Origin: Atherix ibis
Taxonomy: Eukaryota > Arthropoda > Insecta > Diptera > Athericidae
Direction: 5' to 3'
Length of the DNA: 64,000 nucleotides
Assembly (NCBI GenBank): GCA_958298945.1
Contig: OY282609.1
Coordinates: 40,562,954-40,626,953, forward strand
The notes under the pieces are model-generated. The model was given only the letters and a program-made list of their open reading frames with translations, had not been told where the DNA came from and did no database searches. Of this stretch, positions 37,591-50,400 are shown piece by piece. The translations under genes were made by a program, and so were the position numbers. Positions within the stretch are counted from its first letter, which is position 1, and each line of letters opens with the position of its first letter.

Positions 37591-40500
37591 AATTTTCAAT
37601 ATAAATTTTCAGTAGGAGTTTTCAGTAGAAATTTTAGTGCGAATTATCAGTAGAAATGTTCAGCAAAAATTTTTAGTTAAAATTTTCAGTAGAAATTTTC
37701 AGTAGAATTTTTAAGTAGAAATTTTGAGTAGAAATTTTCAGTAGAAATTTTCAGTAGAAATTTTCAGTAGAAATTATCAGTAGAAATTTTCAATATAAAT
37801 TTTCAGTAGGAATTTTCAGTAGAAATTTTCAGTAGAAATTTTAGTGCAAATTATCAGTAGAAATGTTCAGCATAAATTTTTAGTTGAAATTTTCAGTAGA
37901 AATTTTCAGTAGAAATTTTTAGTAGAAATTTTCAGCAGAAATTTTCAGTAGAAATTTTCAGTAGAAATTTTCTGTAAAAATTTGCAGTAGAAATAGTTAG
38001 TAGAAATTTTCAGAGAAATGTTCAGTAGTAATTTTCAGAGAAATTTTCAGTAGAAATTTTCAGTAGGAATTTTCAATAGAAATTTCAGTAGAAATTTCTT
38101 TTAGAAATTTTCAGTAGAAATTTTCATTAGAAAATTTGAGTAGAAATTTCCAGCAAATATTTTCAGTAGATATTTTCAGTAGAAATTTTTAGTAGAAATC
38201 TTAAGTAGAAATTTTCAGTAGAAATTTTACGTAGATATTTTCAGTAGATATTTTCAGTTGATATTTTCAGTAGAAATTTTCAGTAGAAATTTTCAGTAGA
38301 AATTTTTAGTAGAAATTTTCAGTAGAAATTTTTAGTAGAAATTTTCATTAGAAATTTTCAGTAGAAATTTTTAGTAGAAATTTTCAGTAGAAATTTTCAG
38401 TAGAAATTTTCAGTAGAAATTTTCAGTAGAAATTATCAGTAGAAATTTTAATATAAATTTTCAGTAGGAATTTTCAGTAGAAATTTTAGTGCGAATTATC
38501 AGTAGAAATGTTCCGCATCAATTTTTAGTTGAAATTTTCAGTAGAAATTTTCAGTAGAAATTTTCAGTAGAAATTTTTAGTAGAAATTTTTAGTTGAAAT
38601 TTTCAGTAGAAGAAATTTGTAGTAGAAATTTTCAGTAGAAATTTTCAGTAGAAATTTTCAGTAGAAATTTTCAGTAGAAATTTTCTGTAGAAATTTTCTG
38701 TAAAAATTTTCAGTAGAAATTTTCAGTAGAAATCTTCAGTAGACATTTTCAGTATAAATTTTAAGAAGATATTTTCAGTAGATATTTTCAGTAGATATTT
38801 TCAGTAGAAATTTTCAGTAGAAATTTTCAGTAGAATTTTTCAGTAGAAATTTTCAATATAAATTTTCAGTAGGAATTTTCAGTACAAATTTTAGTGCGAA
38901 TTATCAGTTGAAATGTTCAGCATAAATTTTTAGTTGAAATTTTCAGTAGAAATTTTCTGTAGAAATTTTTAGTAGAAATTTTCAGTAGAAATTTTCAGTA
39001 GAAATTTTCAGTAGAAATTTTCAGTAGAAATTTTAAGTAGAAATTTTCAATAGAAATTTTCAGTAGAAATTTTCAGTAGAAATTTTCAGTAGAAATTTTC
39101 AGTAGAAATTATCAGTAGAAATTTTCAATATAAATTTTCTGTAGGAATTTTCTGTAGAAATTTTAGTGCGAATTTTCAATAAAAATGTTCAGCATAAATT
39201 TTTAGTTGAAATTTTCAGTACAAATATTCATTATAAATTTTTAGTAGAAATTTTCAGTAGAAATTTTCAGTAGAAATTTTCAGTAGAAATTTTCAGTAGA
39301 AATTTTCAGCAGAAATTTTCAGTACCAATTGTCAGTAGCAATTTTGGGTAGAAATTTTCTGTAAAAATTTTCAGTAGAAATAGTTAGTAGAAATTTTCAG
39401 TAGGAATTTTCAGTAGAAATTTTCAGTAGAAATTTTCTGTAAAAATTTTCAGTAGAAATAGTTAGTAGAAATTTTCAGCAGAAATTTTCAGTAGAAATTT
39501 TCAGTAGAAATTTTCAGTAGAAATTTTCTGTAAAAATTTTCAGTAGAAATAGTTAGTAGAAATTTTCAGCAGAAATTTTCAGTAGAAATTTTCAGTAGAA
39601 ATTTTCTGTAAAAATTTTCAGTAGAAATAGTTAGTAGAAATTTTCAGCAGAAATTTTCAGTAGAAATTTTCAGTAGAAATTTTCTGTAAAAATTTTCAGT
39701 AGAAATTTTCAGTCGAAATTTTCAATATAAATTTTCAGTAGGAGTTTTCAGTAGAAATTTTAGTGCGAATTATCAGTAGAAATGTTCAGCAAAAATTTTT
39801 AGTTAAAATTTTCAGTAGAAATTTTCAGTAGAATTTTTAAGTAGAAATTTTGAGTAGAAATTTTCAGTAGAAATTTTCAGTAGAAATTTTCAGTAGAAAT
39901 TATCAGTAGAAATTTTCAATATAAATTTTCAGTAGGAATTTTCAGTAGAAATTTTCAGTAGAAATTTTAGTGCAAATTATCAGTAGAAATGTTCAGCATA
40001 AATTTTTAGTTGAAATTTTCAGTAGAAATTTTCAGTAGAAATTTTTAGTAGAAATTTTCAGCAGAAATTTTCAGTAGAAATTTTCAGTAGAAATTTTCTG
40101 TAAAAATTTGCAGTAGAAATAGTTAGTAGAAATTTTCAGAGAAATGTTCAGTAGTAATTTTCAGAGAAATTTTCAGTAGAAATTTTCAGTAGGAATTTTC
40201 AATAGAAATTTCAGTAGAAATTTCTTTTAGAAATTTTCAGTAGAAATTTTCATTAGAAAATTTGAGTAGAAATTTCCAGCAAATATTTTCAGTAGATATT
40301 TTCAGTAGAAATTTTTAGTAGAAATCTTAAGTAGAAATTTTCAGTAGAAATTTTACGTAGATATTTTCAGTAGATATTTTCAGTTGATATTTTCAGTAGA
40401 AATTTTCAGTAGAAATTTTCAGTAGAAATTTTTAGTAGAAATTTTCAGTAGAAATTTTTAGTAGAAATTTTCATTAGAAATTTTCAGTAGAAATTTTTAG

Positions 40501-40974
40501 TAGAAATTTTCAGTAGAAATTTTCAGTAGAAATTTTCAGTAGAAATTTTCAGTAGAAATTATCAGTAGAAATTTTAATATAAATTTTCAGAAGGAATTTT
40601 CAGTAGAAATTTTAGTGCGAATTATCAGTAGAAATGTTCCGCATCAATTTTTAGTTGAAATTTTCAGTAGAAATTTTCAGTAGAAATTTTCAGTAGAAAT
40701 TTTTAGTAGAAATTTTTAGTTGAAATTTTCAGTAGAAGAAATTTGTAGTAGAAATTTTCAGTAGAAATTTTCAGTAGAAATTTTCAGTAGAAATTTTCAG
40801 TAGAAATTTTCTGTAGAAATTTTCTGTAAAAATTTTCAGTAGAAATTTTCAGTAGAAATCTTCAGTAGACATTTTCAGTATAAATTTTAAGAAGATATTT
40901 TCAGTAGATATTTTCAGTAGATATTTTCAGTAGAAATTTTCAGTAGAAATTTTCAGTAGAATTTTTCAGTAGAA

Positions 40975-41520
40975 ATTTTCTGTAAAAATTTTCTGTAAAA
41001 ATTTTCAGTAGAAATTTTCAGTAGAAATCTTCAGTAGACATTTTCAGTATAAATTTTAAGAAGATATTTTCAGTAGATATTTTCAGTAGATATTTTCAGT
41101 AGAAATTTTCAGTAGAAATTTTCAGTAGAAATTTTCAGTAGAAATTTTCTGTAAAAATTTGCAGTAGAAATAGTTAGTAGAAATTTTCAGAGAAATGTTC
41201 AGTAGTAATTTTCAGAGAAATTTTCAGTAGAAATTTTCTGTAGAAATTTTCTGTAAAAATTTTCAGTAGAAATTTTCAGTAGAAATCTTCAGTAGACATT
41301 TTCAGTATAAATTTTAAGAAGATATTTTCAGTAGATATTTTCAGTAGATATTTTCAGTAGAAATTTTCAGTAGAAATTTTCAGTAGAAATTTTCAGTAGA
41401 AATTTTCTGTAAAAATTTGCAGTAGAAATAGTTAGTAGAAATTTTCAGAGAAATGTTCAGTAGTAATTTTCAGAGAAATTTTCAGTAGAAATTTTCAGTA
41501 GGAATTTTCAATAGAAATTT
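40975..41520. repeat. Rearranged segment inside the 2,126-bp repeat: 169- and 258-bp duplications
   Basis: CTTCAGTAGACATT followed by TATAAATTTTAAGAAGATATT occurs at 40,860, 41,029 and 41,287, 169 (13 x 13) and 258 bp apart. Two copies of the GTTAGTAG...CAGAGAAATG string (about 41,172 and 41,430) follow. The normal order continues into a B module with CAGTTGAAATG; here that half (about 0.8 kb net) is missing and the array returns to the sequence upstream of a D module, making the 1,309-bp short copy. Confidence 0.87.
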
Positions 41521-44500
41521 CAGTAGAAATTTCTTTTAGAAATTTTCAGTAGAAATTTTCATTAGAAAATTTGAGTAGAAATTTCCAGCAAATATTTTCA
41601 GTAGATATTTTCAGTAGAAATTTTTAGTAGAAATCTTAAGTAGAAATTTTCAGTAGAAATTTTACGTAGATATTTTCAGTAGATATTTTCAGTTGATATT
41701 TTCAGTAGAAATTTTCAGTAGAAATTTTCAGTAGAAATTTTTAGTAGAAATTTTCAGTAGAAATTTTTAGTAGAAATTTTCATTAGAAATTTTCAGTAGA
41801 AATTTTTAGTAGAAATTTTCAGTAGAAATTTTCAGTAGAAATTTTCAGTAGAAATTTTCAGTAGAAATTATCAGTAGAAATTTTAATATAAATTTTCAGT
41901 AGGAATTTTCAGTAGAAATTTTAGTGCGAATTATCAGTAGAAATGTTCCGCATCAATTTTTAGTTGAAATTTTCAGTAGAAATTTTCAGTAGAAATTTTC
42001 AGTAGAAATTTTTAGTAGAAATTTTTAGTTGAAATTTTCAGTAGAAGAAATTTGTAGTAGAAATTTTCAGTAGAAATTTTCAGTAGAAATTTTCAGTAGA
42101 AATTTTCAGTAGAAATTTTCTGTAGAAATTTTCTGTAAAAATTTTCAGTAGAAATTTTCAGTAGAAATCTTCAGTAGACATTTTCAGTATAAATTTTAAG
42201 AAGATATTTTCAGTAGATATTTTCAGTAGATATTTTCAGTAGAAATTTTCAGTAGAAATTTTCAGTAGAATTTTTCAGTAGAAATTTTCAATATAAATTT
42301 TCAGTAGGAATTTTCAGTACAAATTTTAGTGCGAATTATCAGTTGAAATGTTCAGCATAAATTTTTAGTTGAAATTTTCAGTAGAAATTTTCTGTAGAAA
42401 TTTTTAGTAGAAATTTTCAGTAGAAATTTTCAGTAGAAATTTTCAGTAGAAATTTTCAGTAGAAATTTTAAGTAGAAATTTTCAATAGAAATTTTCAGTA
42501 GAAATTTTCAGTAGAAATTTTCAGTAGAAATTTTCAGTAGAAATTATCAGTAGAAATTTTCAATATAAATTTTCTGTAGGAATTTTCTGTAGAAATTTTA
42601 GTGCGAATTTTCAATAAAAATGTTCAGCATAAATTTTTAGTTGAAATTTTCAGTACAAATATTCATTATAAATTTTTAGTAGAAATTTTCAGTAGAAATT
42701 TTCAGTAGAAATTTTCAGTAGAAATTTTCAGTAGAAATTTTCAGCAGAAATTTTCAGTACCAATTGTCAGTAGCAATTTTGGGTAGAAATTTTCTGTAAA
42801 AATTTTCAGTAGAAATAGTTAGTAGAAATTTTCAGTAGGAATTTTCAGTAGAAATTTTCAGTAGAAATTTTCTGTAAAAATTTTCAGTAGAAATAGTTAG
42901 TAGAAATTTTCAGCAGAAATTTTCAGTAGAAATTTTCAGTAGAAATTTTCAGTAGAAATTTTCTGTAAAAATTTTCAGTAGAAATAGTTAGTAGAAATTT
43001 TCAGCAGAAATTTTCAGTAGAAATTTTCAGTAGAAATTTTCTGTAAAAATTTTCAGTAGAAATAGTTAGTAGAAATTTTCAGCAGAAATTTTCAGTAGAA
43101 ATTTTCAGTAGAAATTTTCTGTAAAAATTTTCAGTAGAAATTTTCAGTCGAAATTTTCAATATAAATTTTCAGTAGGAGTTTTCAGTAGAAATTTTAGTG
43201 CGAATTATCAGTAGAAATGTTCAGCAAAAATTTTTAGTTAAAATTTTCAGTAGAAATTTTCAGTAGAATTTTTAAGTAGAAATTTTGAGTAGAAATTTTC
43301 AGTAGAAATTTTCAGTAGAAATTTTCAGTAGAAATTATCAGTAGAAATTTTCAATATAAATTTTCAGTAGGAATTTTCAGTAGAAATTTTCAGTAGAAAT
43401 TTTAGTGCAAATTATCAGTAGAAATGTTCAGCATAAATTTTTAGTTGAAATTTTCAGTAGAAATTTTCAGTAGAAATTTTTAGTAGAAATTTTCAGCAGA
43501 AATTTTCAGTAGAAATTTTCAGTAGAAATTTTCTGTAAAAATTTGCAGTAGAAATAGTTAGTAGAAATTTTCAGAGAAATGTTCAGTAGTAATTTTCAGA
43601 GAAATTTTCAGTAGAAATTTTCAGTAGGAATTTTCAATAGAAATTTCAGTAGAAATTTCTTTTAGAAATTTTCAGTAGAAATTTTCATTAGAAAATTTGA
43701 GTAGAAATTTCCAGCAAATATTTTCAGTAGATATTTTCAGTAGAAATTTTTAGTAGAAATCTTAAGTAGAAATTTTCAGTAGAAATTTTACGTAGATATT
43801 TTCAGTAGATATTTTCAGTTGATATTTTCAGTAGAAATTTTCAGTAGAAATTTTTAGTAGAAATTTTCATTAGAAATTTTCAGTAGAAATTTTTAGTAGA
43901 AATTTTCAGTAGAAATTTTCAGTAGAAATTTTCAGTAGAAATTTTCAGTAGAAATTATCAGTAGAAATTTTAATATAAATTTTCAGTAGGAATTTTCAGT
44001 AGAAATTTTAGTGCGAATTATCAGTAGAAATGTTCCGCATCAATTTTTAGTTGAAATTTTCAGTAGAAATTTTCAGTAGAAATTTTCAGTAGAAATTTTT
44101 AGTAGAAATTTTTAGTTGAAATTTTCAGTAGAAGAAATTTGTAGTAGAAATTTTCAGTAGAAATTTTCAGTAGAAATTTTCAGTAGAAATTTTCAGTAGA
44201 AATTTTCTGTAGAAATTTTCTGTAAAAATTTTCAGTAGAAATTTTCAGTAGAAATCTTCAGTAGACATTTTCAGTATAAATTTTAAGAAGATATTTTCAG
44301 TAGATATTTTCAGTAGATATTTTCAGTAGAAATTTTCAGTAGAAATTTTCAGTAGAATTTTTCAGTAGAAATTTTCAATATAAATTTTCAGTAGGAATTT
44401 TCAGTACAAATTTTAGTGCGAATTATCAGTTGAAATGTTCAGCATAAATTTTTAGTTGAAATTTTCAGTAGAAATTTTCTGTAGAAATTTTTAGTAGAAA

Positions 44501-44846
44501 TTTTCAGTAGAAATTTTCAGTAGAAATTTTCAGTAGAAATTTTCAGTAGAAATTTTAAGTAGAAATTTTCAATAGAAATTTTCAGTAGAAATTTTCAGTA
44601 GAAATTTTCAGTAGAAATTTTCAGTAGAAATTATCAGTAGAAATTTTCAATATAAATTTTCTGTAGGAATTTTCTGTAGAAATTTTAGTGCGAATTTTCA
44701 ATAAAAATGTTCAGCATAAATTTTTAGTTGAAATTTTCAGTACAAATATTCATTATAAATTTTTAGTAGAAATTTTCAGTAGAAATTTTCAGTAGAAATT
44801 TTCAGTAGAAATTTTCAGTAGAAATTTTCAGCAGAAATTTTCAGTA

Positions 44847-46250
44847 CCAATTGTCAGTAGCAATTTTGGGTAGAAATTTTCTGTAAAAATTTTCAGTAGA
44901 AATAGTTAGTAGAAATTTTCAGTAGGAATTTTCAGAGAAATGTTCAGTAAAAATTTTCAGTAGGAATTTTCAGTAGAAATTTTTAGTGGGAATTATCAGT
45001 AGAAATGTTCAACATAAATTTTAGTAGAATTTTTAGTAGAAATTTTAAGCAAAAATATTAGTAGAAATGTTAAGTAGAAATTTTCAGTAGAAATTTTCAG
45101 TAGAAATTTTCGGTAGAAATTTTTAGGAGAAATTTTCAGTAGAAATTTTTAGTAGAAATTTTCAGTAGAAATTTTTGGTAGAACTTTTCAGTAGAAATTT
45201 CAGTAGAAATTTTCAGTAGAAATTTCAGTATATTTTCGGTAGATACTTTCAGCAGATATTTTCAGTAAAAATTTTAGTAGAAACCTTAAGTAGAAATTGA
45301 CAGTAGAAATTTCCTGTAGAAATTTTCAGTAGAAATTTTCAGTAGAAATTTTCAGTAGAAATTTTCAGTAGAAATTTTCAGTAAAAATTTTCAGTAGAAA
45401 TTTTCAGTAGAAATCTTCAGTAGAAATGTTCAGCATAAATTTTTAGTTGAAATTTTCAGTAGAAATTTTCTGTAAAAATTTTCAGTAGAAATAGTTAGTA
45501 GAAATTTTCAGTAGGAATTTTCAGAGAAATGTTCAGTAGAATTTTTTAGTAGAATTTTTAGTAGAAATTTTTAACAGAAATTTTAGCAGAAATGTTTAGT
45601 AGAAATTTTCAGTAGAAATTTGCAGTAGAAATTTTCGATAGAAATTTTTAGAAGAAATTTTCAGTAGAAATTTTTAGTAAAAAATTTCGGTAGAAATTTT
45701 TAGTAGAAATTTTCAGTAGAAATTTCAGGAGAAATTTTCAGTAGAAATTTCAGTAGAAATTTTCAGTAGAAAATTTCAGTAGAAATTTTCAGTAGAAATT
45801 TCCAGCAGATATTTTCAGTAGATACTTTCAGTAAATATATTCAGTGGAAATTTTTAGTAAAAATCTTAAGTAGAAATAATCAGTAGAAATTTTCTGTACA
45901 AATTTTCAGTAGAAATTTTCAGTAGAAATTTTCAGTAGAAATTTTCAGTAGAAATTTTCAGTAGAAATTTTCAGTAAAAATTTTCAGAAGAAATTTTCAG
46001 TAGAAATCTTCAGTAGAAATTTTCAGTAGATATTTTCAGTAGATATTTTCAGTAGATATTTTCAGTAGATATTTTCAATAGATATTTTCAGTAGATATTT
46101 TCAGTAGACATTTTCAGTAGAAATTTTCAGTACAAATTTTCAATACAAATTTTCAGTAGAAATTTTCAATATAAATTTTCAGTAGGAATTTTCAGTAGAA
46201 ATTTTAGTGCAAATTATCAGTAGAAATGTTCCGCATAAATTTTTAGTTGA
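44847..46250. repeat. Third copy of the long P-GTGGG-TAACAG-B string
   Basis: This begins at the P module 44,847, overlapping the end of the last 2,126-bp copy, and matches 28.72-29.45 kb at a constant 16,127 bp. Further on the B module start (46,207 against 29,989) is 16,218 bp away, so about seven additional 13-bp units, mostly TAGATATT and consensus type, lie here. Private changes are TTTAGTGGGAATT, TATTTTCGGTAG and GCAAAAATATTAG. Confidence 0.87.
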
Positions 46251-47480
46251 AATTTTCAGTAGAAATTTTCAGTAGACATTTTTAGTAGAAATTTTTAGTT
46301 GAAATTTTCAGTAGAAGAAATTTGTAGTAGAAATTTTCTGTAGAAATTTTCAGTAGAAATTTTCAGTAGAAATTTTCAGTAGAAATCTTCAGTAGACATT
46401 TTCAGTAGAAATTTTAAGTAGATATTTTCAGTAGATATTTTCAGTAGATATTTTCAGTAGAAATTTTCAGTAGAAATTTTCAGTAGAATTTTTCCGTAGA
46501 AATTTTCAATATAAATTTTCAGTAGGAATTTTCAGTACAAATTTTAGTGCGAATTATCAGTAGAAATGTTCAGCATAAATTTTTAGTTGAAATTTTCAGT
46601 TGAAATTTTCAGTAGAAATTTTTAGTAGAAATTTTCAGTAGAAATTTTCAGTAGAAATTTTCAGTAGAAATTTTCAGTAGAAATTTTAAGTAGAAATTTT
46701 CAATAGAAATTTTCAGTAGAAATTTTCAGTAGAAATTTTCAGTAGAAATTTTCAGTAGAAATTTTCAGTAGAAATTTTCAGTAGAAATTTTCAGTACCAA
46801 TTGTCAGTAGCAATTTTGGGTAGAAATTTTCTGTAAAAATTTTCAATAGAAATAGTTAGAAGAAATTTTCAGTAGGAATTTTAAGTAGATATTTTCAGTA
46901 GATATTTTCAGTAGAAATTTTCAGTAGAAATTTTCAGTAGAAATTTTCAGTAGAAATTTTCAATATAAATTTTCAGTAGGAGTTTTCAGTAGAAATTTTA
47001 GTGCGAATTATCAGTAGAAATGTTCAGCATAAATTTTTAGTTGAAATTTTCAGTAGAAATTTTCAGTAGAAATTTTTAGTAGAAATTTTCAGTAGAAATT
47101 TTCAGTAGAAATTTTCAGTAGAAATTTTCAGTAGAAATTATCAGTAGAAATTTTCAATATAAATTTTCTGTAGGAATTTTCAGTAGAAATTTTCGTGCGA
47201 ATTTTCAGTAAAAATGTTCAGCATAAATTTTTAGTTGAAATTTTCAGTACAAATATTCAGTATAAATTTTTAGTAGAAATTTTCAGTAGAAATTTTCAGT
47301 AGAAATTTTCAGTAGAAATTTTCAGTAGAAATTTTCAGCAGAAATTTTCAGTACCAATTGTCAGTAGCAATTTTGGGTAGAAATTTTCTGTAAAAATTTT
47401 CAGTAGAAATAGTTAGTAGAAATTTTCAGTAGGAATTTTCAGAGAAATGTTCAGTAAAAATTTTCAGTAGGAATTTTCAG
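46251..47480. repeat. C-P-B-P block, copied again at the right edge of the window
   Basis: C is at 46,313 and P at 46,797 and 47,354. The C-to-P spacing of 484 bp is identical in the copy at 62,930 to 63,414. Offsets are 16,617 bp at C and the first P and 16,630 bp at the second P, a difference of one 13-bp unit. TTTTCGTGCGAATTTTC near 47,190 replaces the usual TTTTAGTGCG and is shared with the copy at 63,809. Confidence 0.88.
46791..46840. repeat. P module (TACCAATTGTC...TTTTGGG), representative copy
   Basis: TACCAATTGTC, AGTAGCAATTTTGGG, then TAGAAATTTTCTGTAAAAA. This is the only place where GGG followed by TAG recurs. About 43 copies are seen. Subtypes are CCAATTGTC (main), GCACCAATTG (10,671, 15,057, 15,589, 32,857, 51,006, 56,156, 60,025), CAGGAGCAATT (12,843, 14,343, 32,273, 55,468, 59,337), CCAATTTTC (11,645, 51.95, 52.58, 53.99, 56.39 and 57.84 kb) and the G-to-T form (47,702, 50,721, 60,925, 61,261). 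Subtypes cluster by region, as expected for block duplication. Confidence 0.87.
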
Positions 47481-50400
47481 TAGAAATTTTCAGTACAAAT
47501 TTTCAATACAAATTTTCAGTAGAAATTTTCAATATAAATTTTCAGTAGGAATTTTCAGTAGAAATTTTAGTGCAAATTATCAGTAGAAATGTTCAGCATA
47601 AATTTTTAGTTGAAATTTTCAGTAGAAATTTTCTGTAAAATTTTCAGTAGAAATAATTAGTAGAAATTTTCAGTAGGAATTTTCAGTTAAAATTTTCATT
47701 ACCAATTGTCATTATCAATTTTGTTTAGAAATTTTCAGTAGAAATTTTCAGCAGAACTCTTAAGTAGACATTTTCAGTAGTAATTTTCAATAGAAATCTT
47801 AAGTAAAAATTTTCAGCAGAAATTTTCATTATAAATTTTTAGTAGAAATTTTCAGTAGAAATTTTAATGCGAATTATCAGTAGAAATGTTCAGAATAAAT
47901 TTTGAGTGCAAATTTTCAGTAGATATTTTCAGTAGAAATTTTCAGTAGAAATTTTCAGTAGAAATTTTCAGTAAAAATTTTCAGTAGAAATTTTCAGTAG
48001 AAATCTTAAGTAGAAATTTTCAGTAGTAATTTTCAGTACAAATCTTAAGTAAAAATTTTCAGTAGAATTTTCAGTAGAAATTTTCAGTAGAAATTTCAGT
48101 AGAATTTTCAGCAGACATTTTCAGTAGAAATTTTCAGTACAAATTTTCAGTAGAAATTTTCAATATAAATTTTCAATAGGGATTTTCAGTAGAAATTTTA
48201 GTGGGAATTATCAGTAGAAAAGTTCAGCATAAATTTTTAGTTGAAATTATCAGTAGAAATTTTTAGTAGAAATTTTCAGTAGAAATTTTCAATAGAAATT
48301 TTCAGTAGAAATCTTCAGTACAAATTTTCAATAGAAATTTTCAATAGAAATTTTCAGTAGATATTTTCAGTAGATATTTTCAGTAGATATTTTCAGTAGA
48401 TATTTTCAGTAGATATTTTCAGTAGATATTTTCAGTAGAAATTTTTAGTAGAAATTTTCAGTAGAAATTTTCTGTAGAAATTTTCTGCAAAAATTTTCAG
48501 TAGAAATGTTCAGCATAAATTTTTAGTTGAAATTTTCAGTAGAAATTTTCAGTAGAAATTTTCAGTAGAAATTTTCAGTAGAAATTTTGAGTAGAAATTT
48601 TCAGTAGAAATTTTCAGTACAAATTTTCAGTAGTAATTTTCAGTAGAAATTTTCAGTAGAAATTTTCAGTAGAAATTTTCAGTAGAAATTTTCAGTAGAA
48701 ATTTTCAGTAGAAATTTTCAGTAGAAATTTTCAGTAGAAATTTTCAGTAGAAGTTTTCAGTAGAAATTTTCAGTAGATATTTTCAGTAGAAATTTTCAGT
48801 AGAAATTTTCAATATAAATTTTCAGTAGAAATTTTCAATATAAATTTTCAGTAGGAATTTTCAGTAGAAATTTTAGTGCGAATTATCAGTAGAAAAGTTC
48901 CGCATAAATTTTTAGTTGAAATTTTCAGTTGAAATTTTCTGTAGAAATTTTTAGTAGAAATTTTCAGTAGAAATTTTCAGTAGAAATTTTCAGTAGAAAT
49001 TTTAAGTAGAAATTTTCAATAGAAATTTTCAGTAGAAATTTTCAGTAGAAATTTTCAGTAGAAATTTTCAGTAGAAATTTTCAGTAGAAATTTTCAGTAG
49101 AAATGTTCAGCATAAATTTTTAGTTGAAATTTTCAGTAGAAATTTTCAGTAGATATTTTCAGTAGAAATTTTTAGTAGAAATTTTCAGTAGAAATTTTCT
49201 GTAGAAATTTTCTGCAAAAATTTTCAGTAGAAATGTTCAGCATAAATTTTTAGTTGAAATTTTCAGTAGAAATTTTCAGTAGAAATTTTTAGTAGAAATT
49301 TTTAGTTGAAATTTTCAGTAGAAGAAATTTGTAGTAGAAATTTTCTGTAGAAATTTTCAGTAGAAATTTTCAGTAGAAATCTTCAGTAGACATTTTCAGT
49401 AGAAATTTTAAGTAGATATTTTCAGTAGATATTTTCAGTAGATATTTTCAGTAGAAATTTTCAGTAGAAATTTTCAGTAGAATTTTTCAGTAGAAATTTT
49501 CAATATAAATTTTCAGTAGGAATTTTCAGTACAAATTTTAGTGCGAATTATCAGTAGAAATGTTCAGCATAAATTTTTAGTTGAAATTTTCAGTTGAAAT
49601 TTTCTGTAGAAATTTTTAGTAGAAATTTTCAGTAGAAATTTTCAGTAGAAATTTTCAGTAGAAATTTTCAGTAGAAATTTTAAGTAGAAATTTTCAATAG
49701 AAATTTTCAGTAGAAATTTTCAGTAGAAATTTTCAGTAGAAATTTTCAGTAGAAATTTTCAGTAGAAATTTTCAGTAGAAATGTTCAGCATAAATTTTTA
49801 GTTGAAATTTTCAGTAGAAATTTTCTGTAAAAATTTTCAGTAGAAATAGTTAGTAGAAATTTTCAGTAGGAATTTTCAGAGAAATGTTCAGTAGAATTTT
49901 TTAGTAGAATTTTTAGTAGAAATTTTTAACAGAAATTTTAGCAGAAATGTTTAGTAGAAATTTTCAGTAGAAATTTGCAGTAGAAATTTTCGATAGAAAT
50001 TTTTAGGAGAAATTTTCAGTAGAAATTTTTAGTAAAAAATTTCGGTAGAAATTTTTAGTAGAAATTTTCAGTAGAAATTTCAGTAGAAATTTTCAGTAGA
50101 AATTTCAGTAGAAATTTTCAGTAGAAAATTTCAGTAGAAATTTTCAGTAGAAATTTAAAGCAGATATTTTCAGTAGATACTTTCAGTAAATATATTCAGT
50201 GGAAATTTTTAGTAGAAATCTTAAGTAGAAATAATCAGTAGAAATTTTCTGTACAAATTTTCAGTAGAAATTTTCAGTAGAAATTTTCAGTAGAAATTTT
50301 CAGTAGAAATTTTCAGTAGAAATTTTCAGTAGAAATTTTCAGTAGAAATTTTCAGTAAAAATTTTCAGAAGAAATTTTCAGTAGAAATCTTCAGTAGAAA

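Larger units (their letters stand above)
37277..44846. repeat. 2,126-bp higher-order repeat: full, truncated, full and terminal copies
   Basis: The marker TTTCTTTTAGAAA is at 38,098, 40,224, 41,533 and 43,659; D modules at 38,146, 40,272, 41,581 and 43,707; C modules at 38,608, 40,734, 42,043 and 44,130. Intervals are 2,126, 1,309 and 2,126 bp (2,087 for the last C pair, a 39-bp loss). The unit order is P, GTTAGTAG/CAGCAG sub-repeats, CAGTCGAAATT, B, GCAAAAATTTTTAG, D, B with TTCCGCATC, C, TAAGAAGATATT, B with CAGTTGAAATG, CTGTAGGAATTTTCTG. Private variants such as TTCCGCATCAATT are shared by all copies that keep the site, so the block spread recently as a unit. Confidence 0.92.

Noticed and set aside
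47885..47910. AATAAA polyadenylation signal in CAGAATAAATT (also near 50,950 and 61,450)
   Set aside because: It is a single-base variant of CAGCATAAATT within a repeat module and no transcript end is supported.
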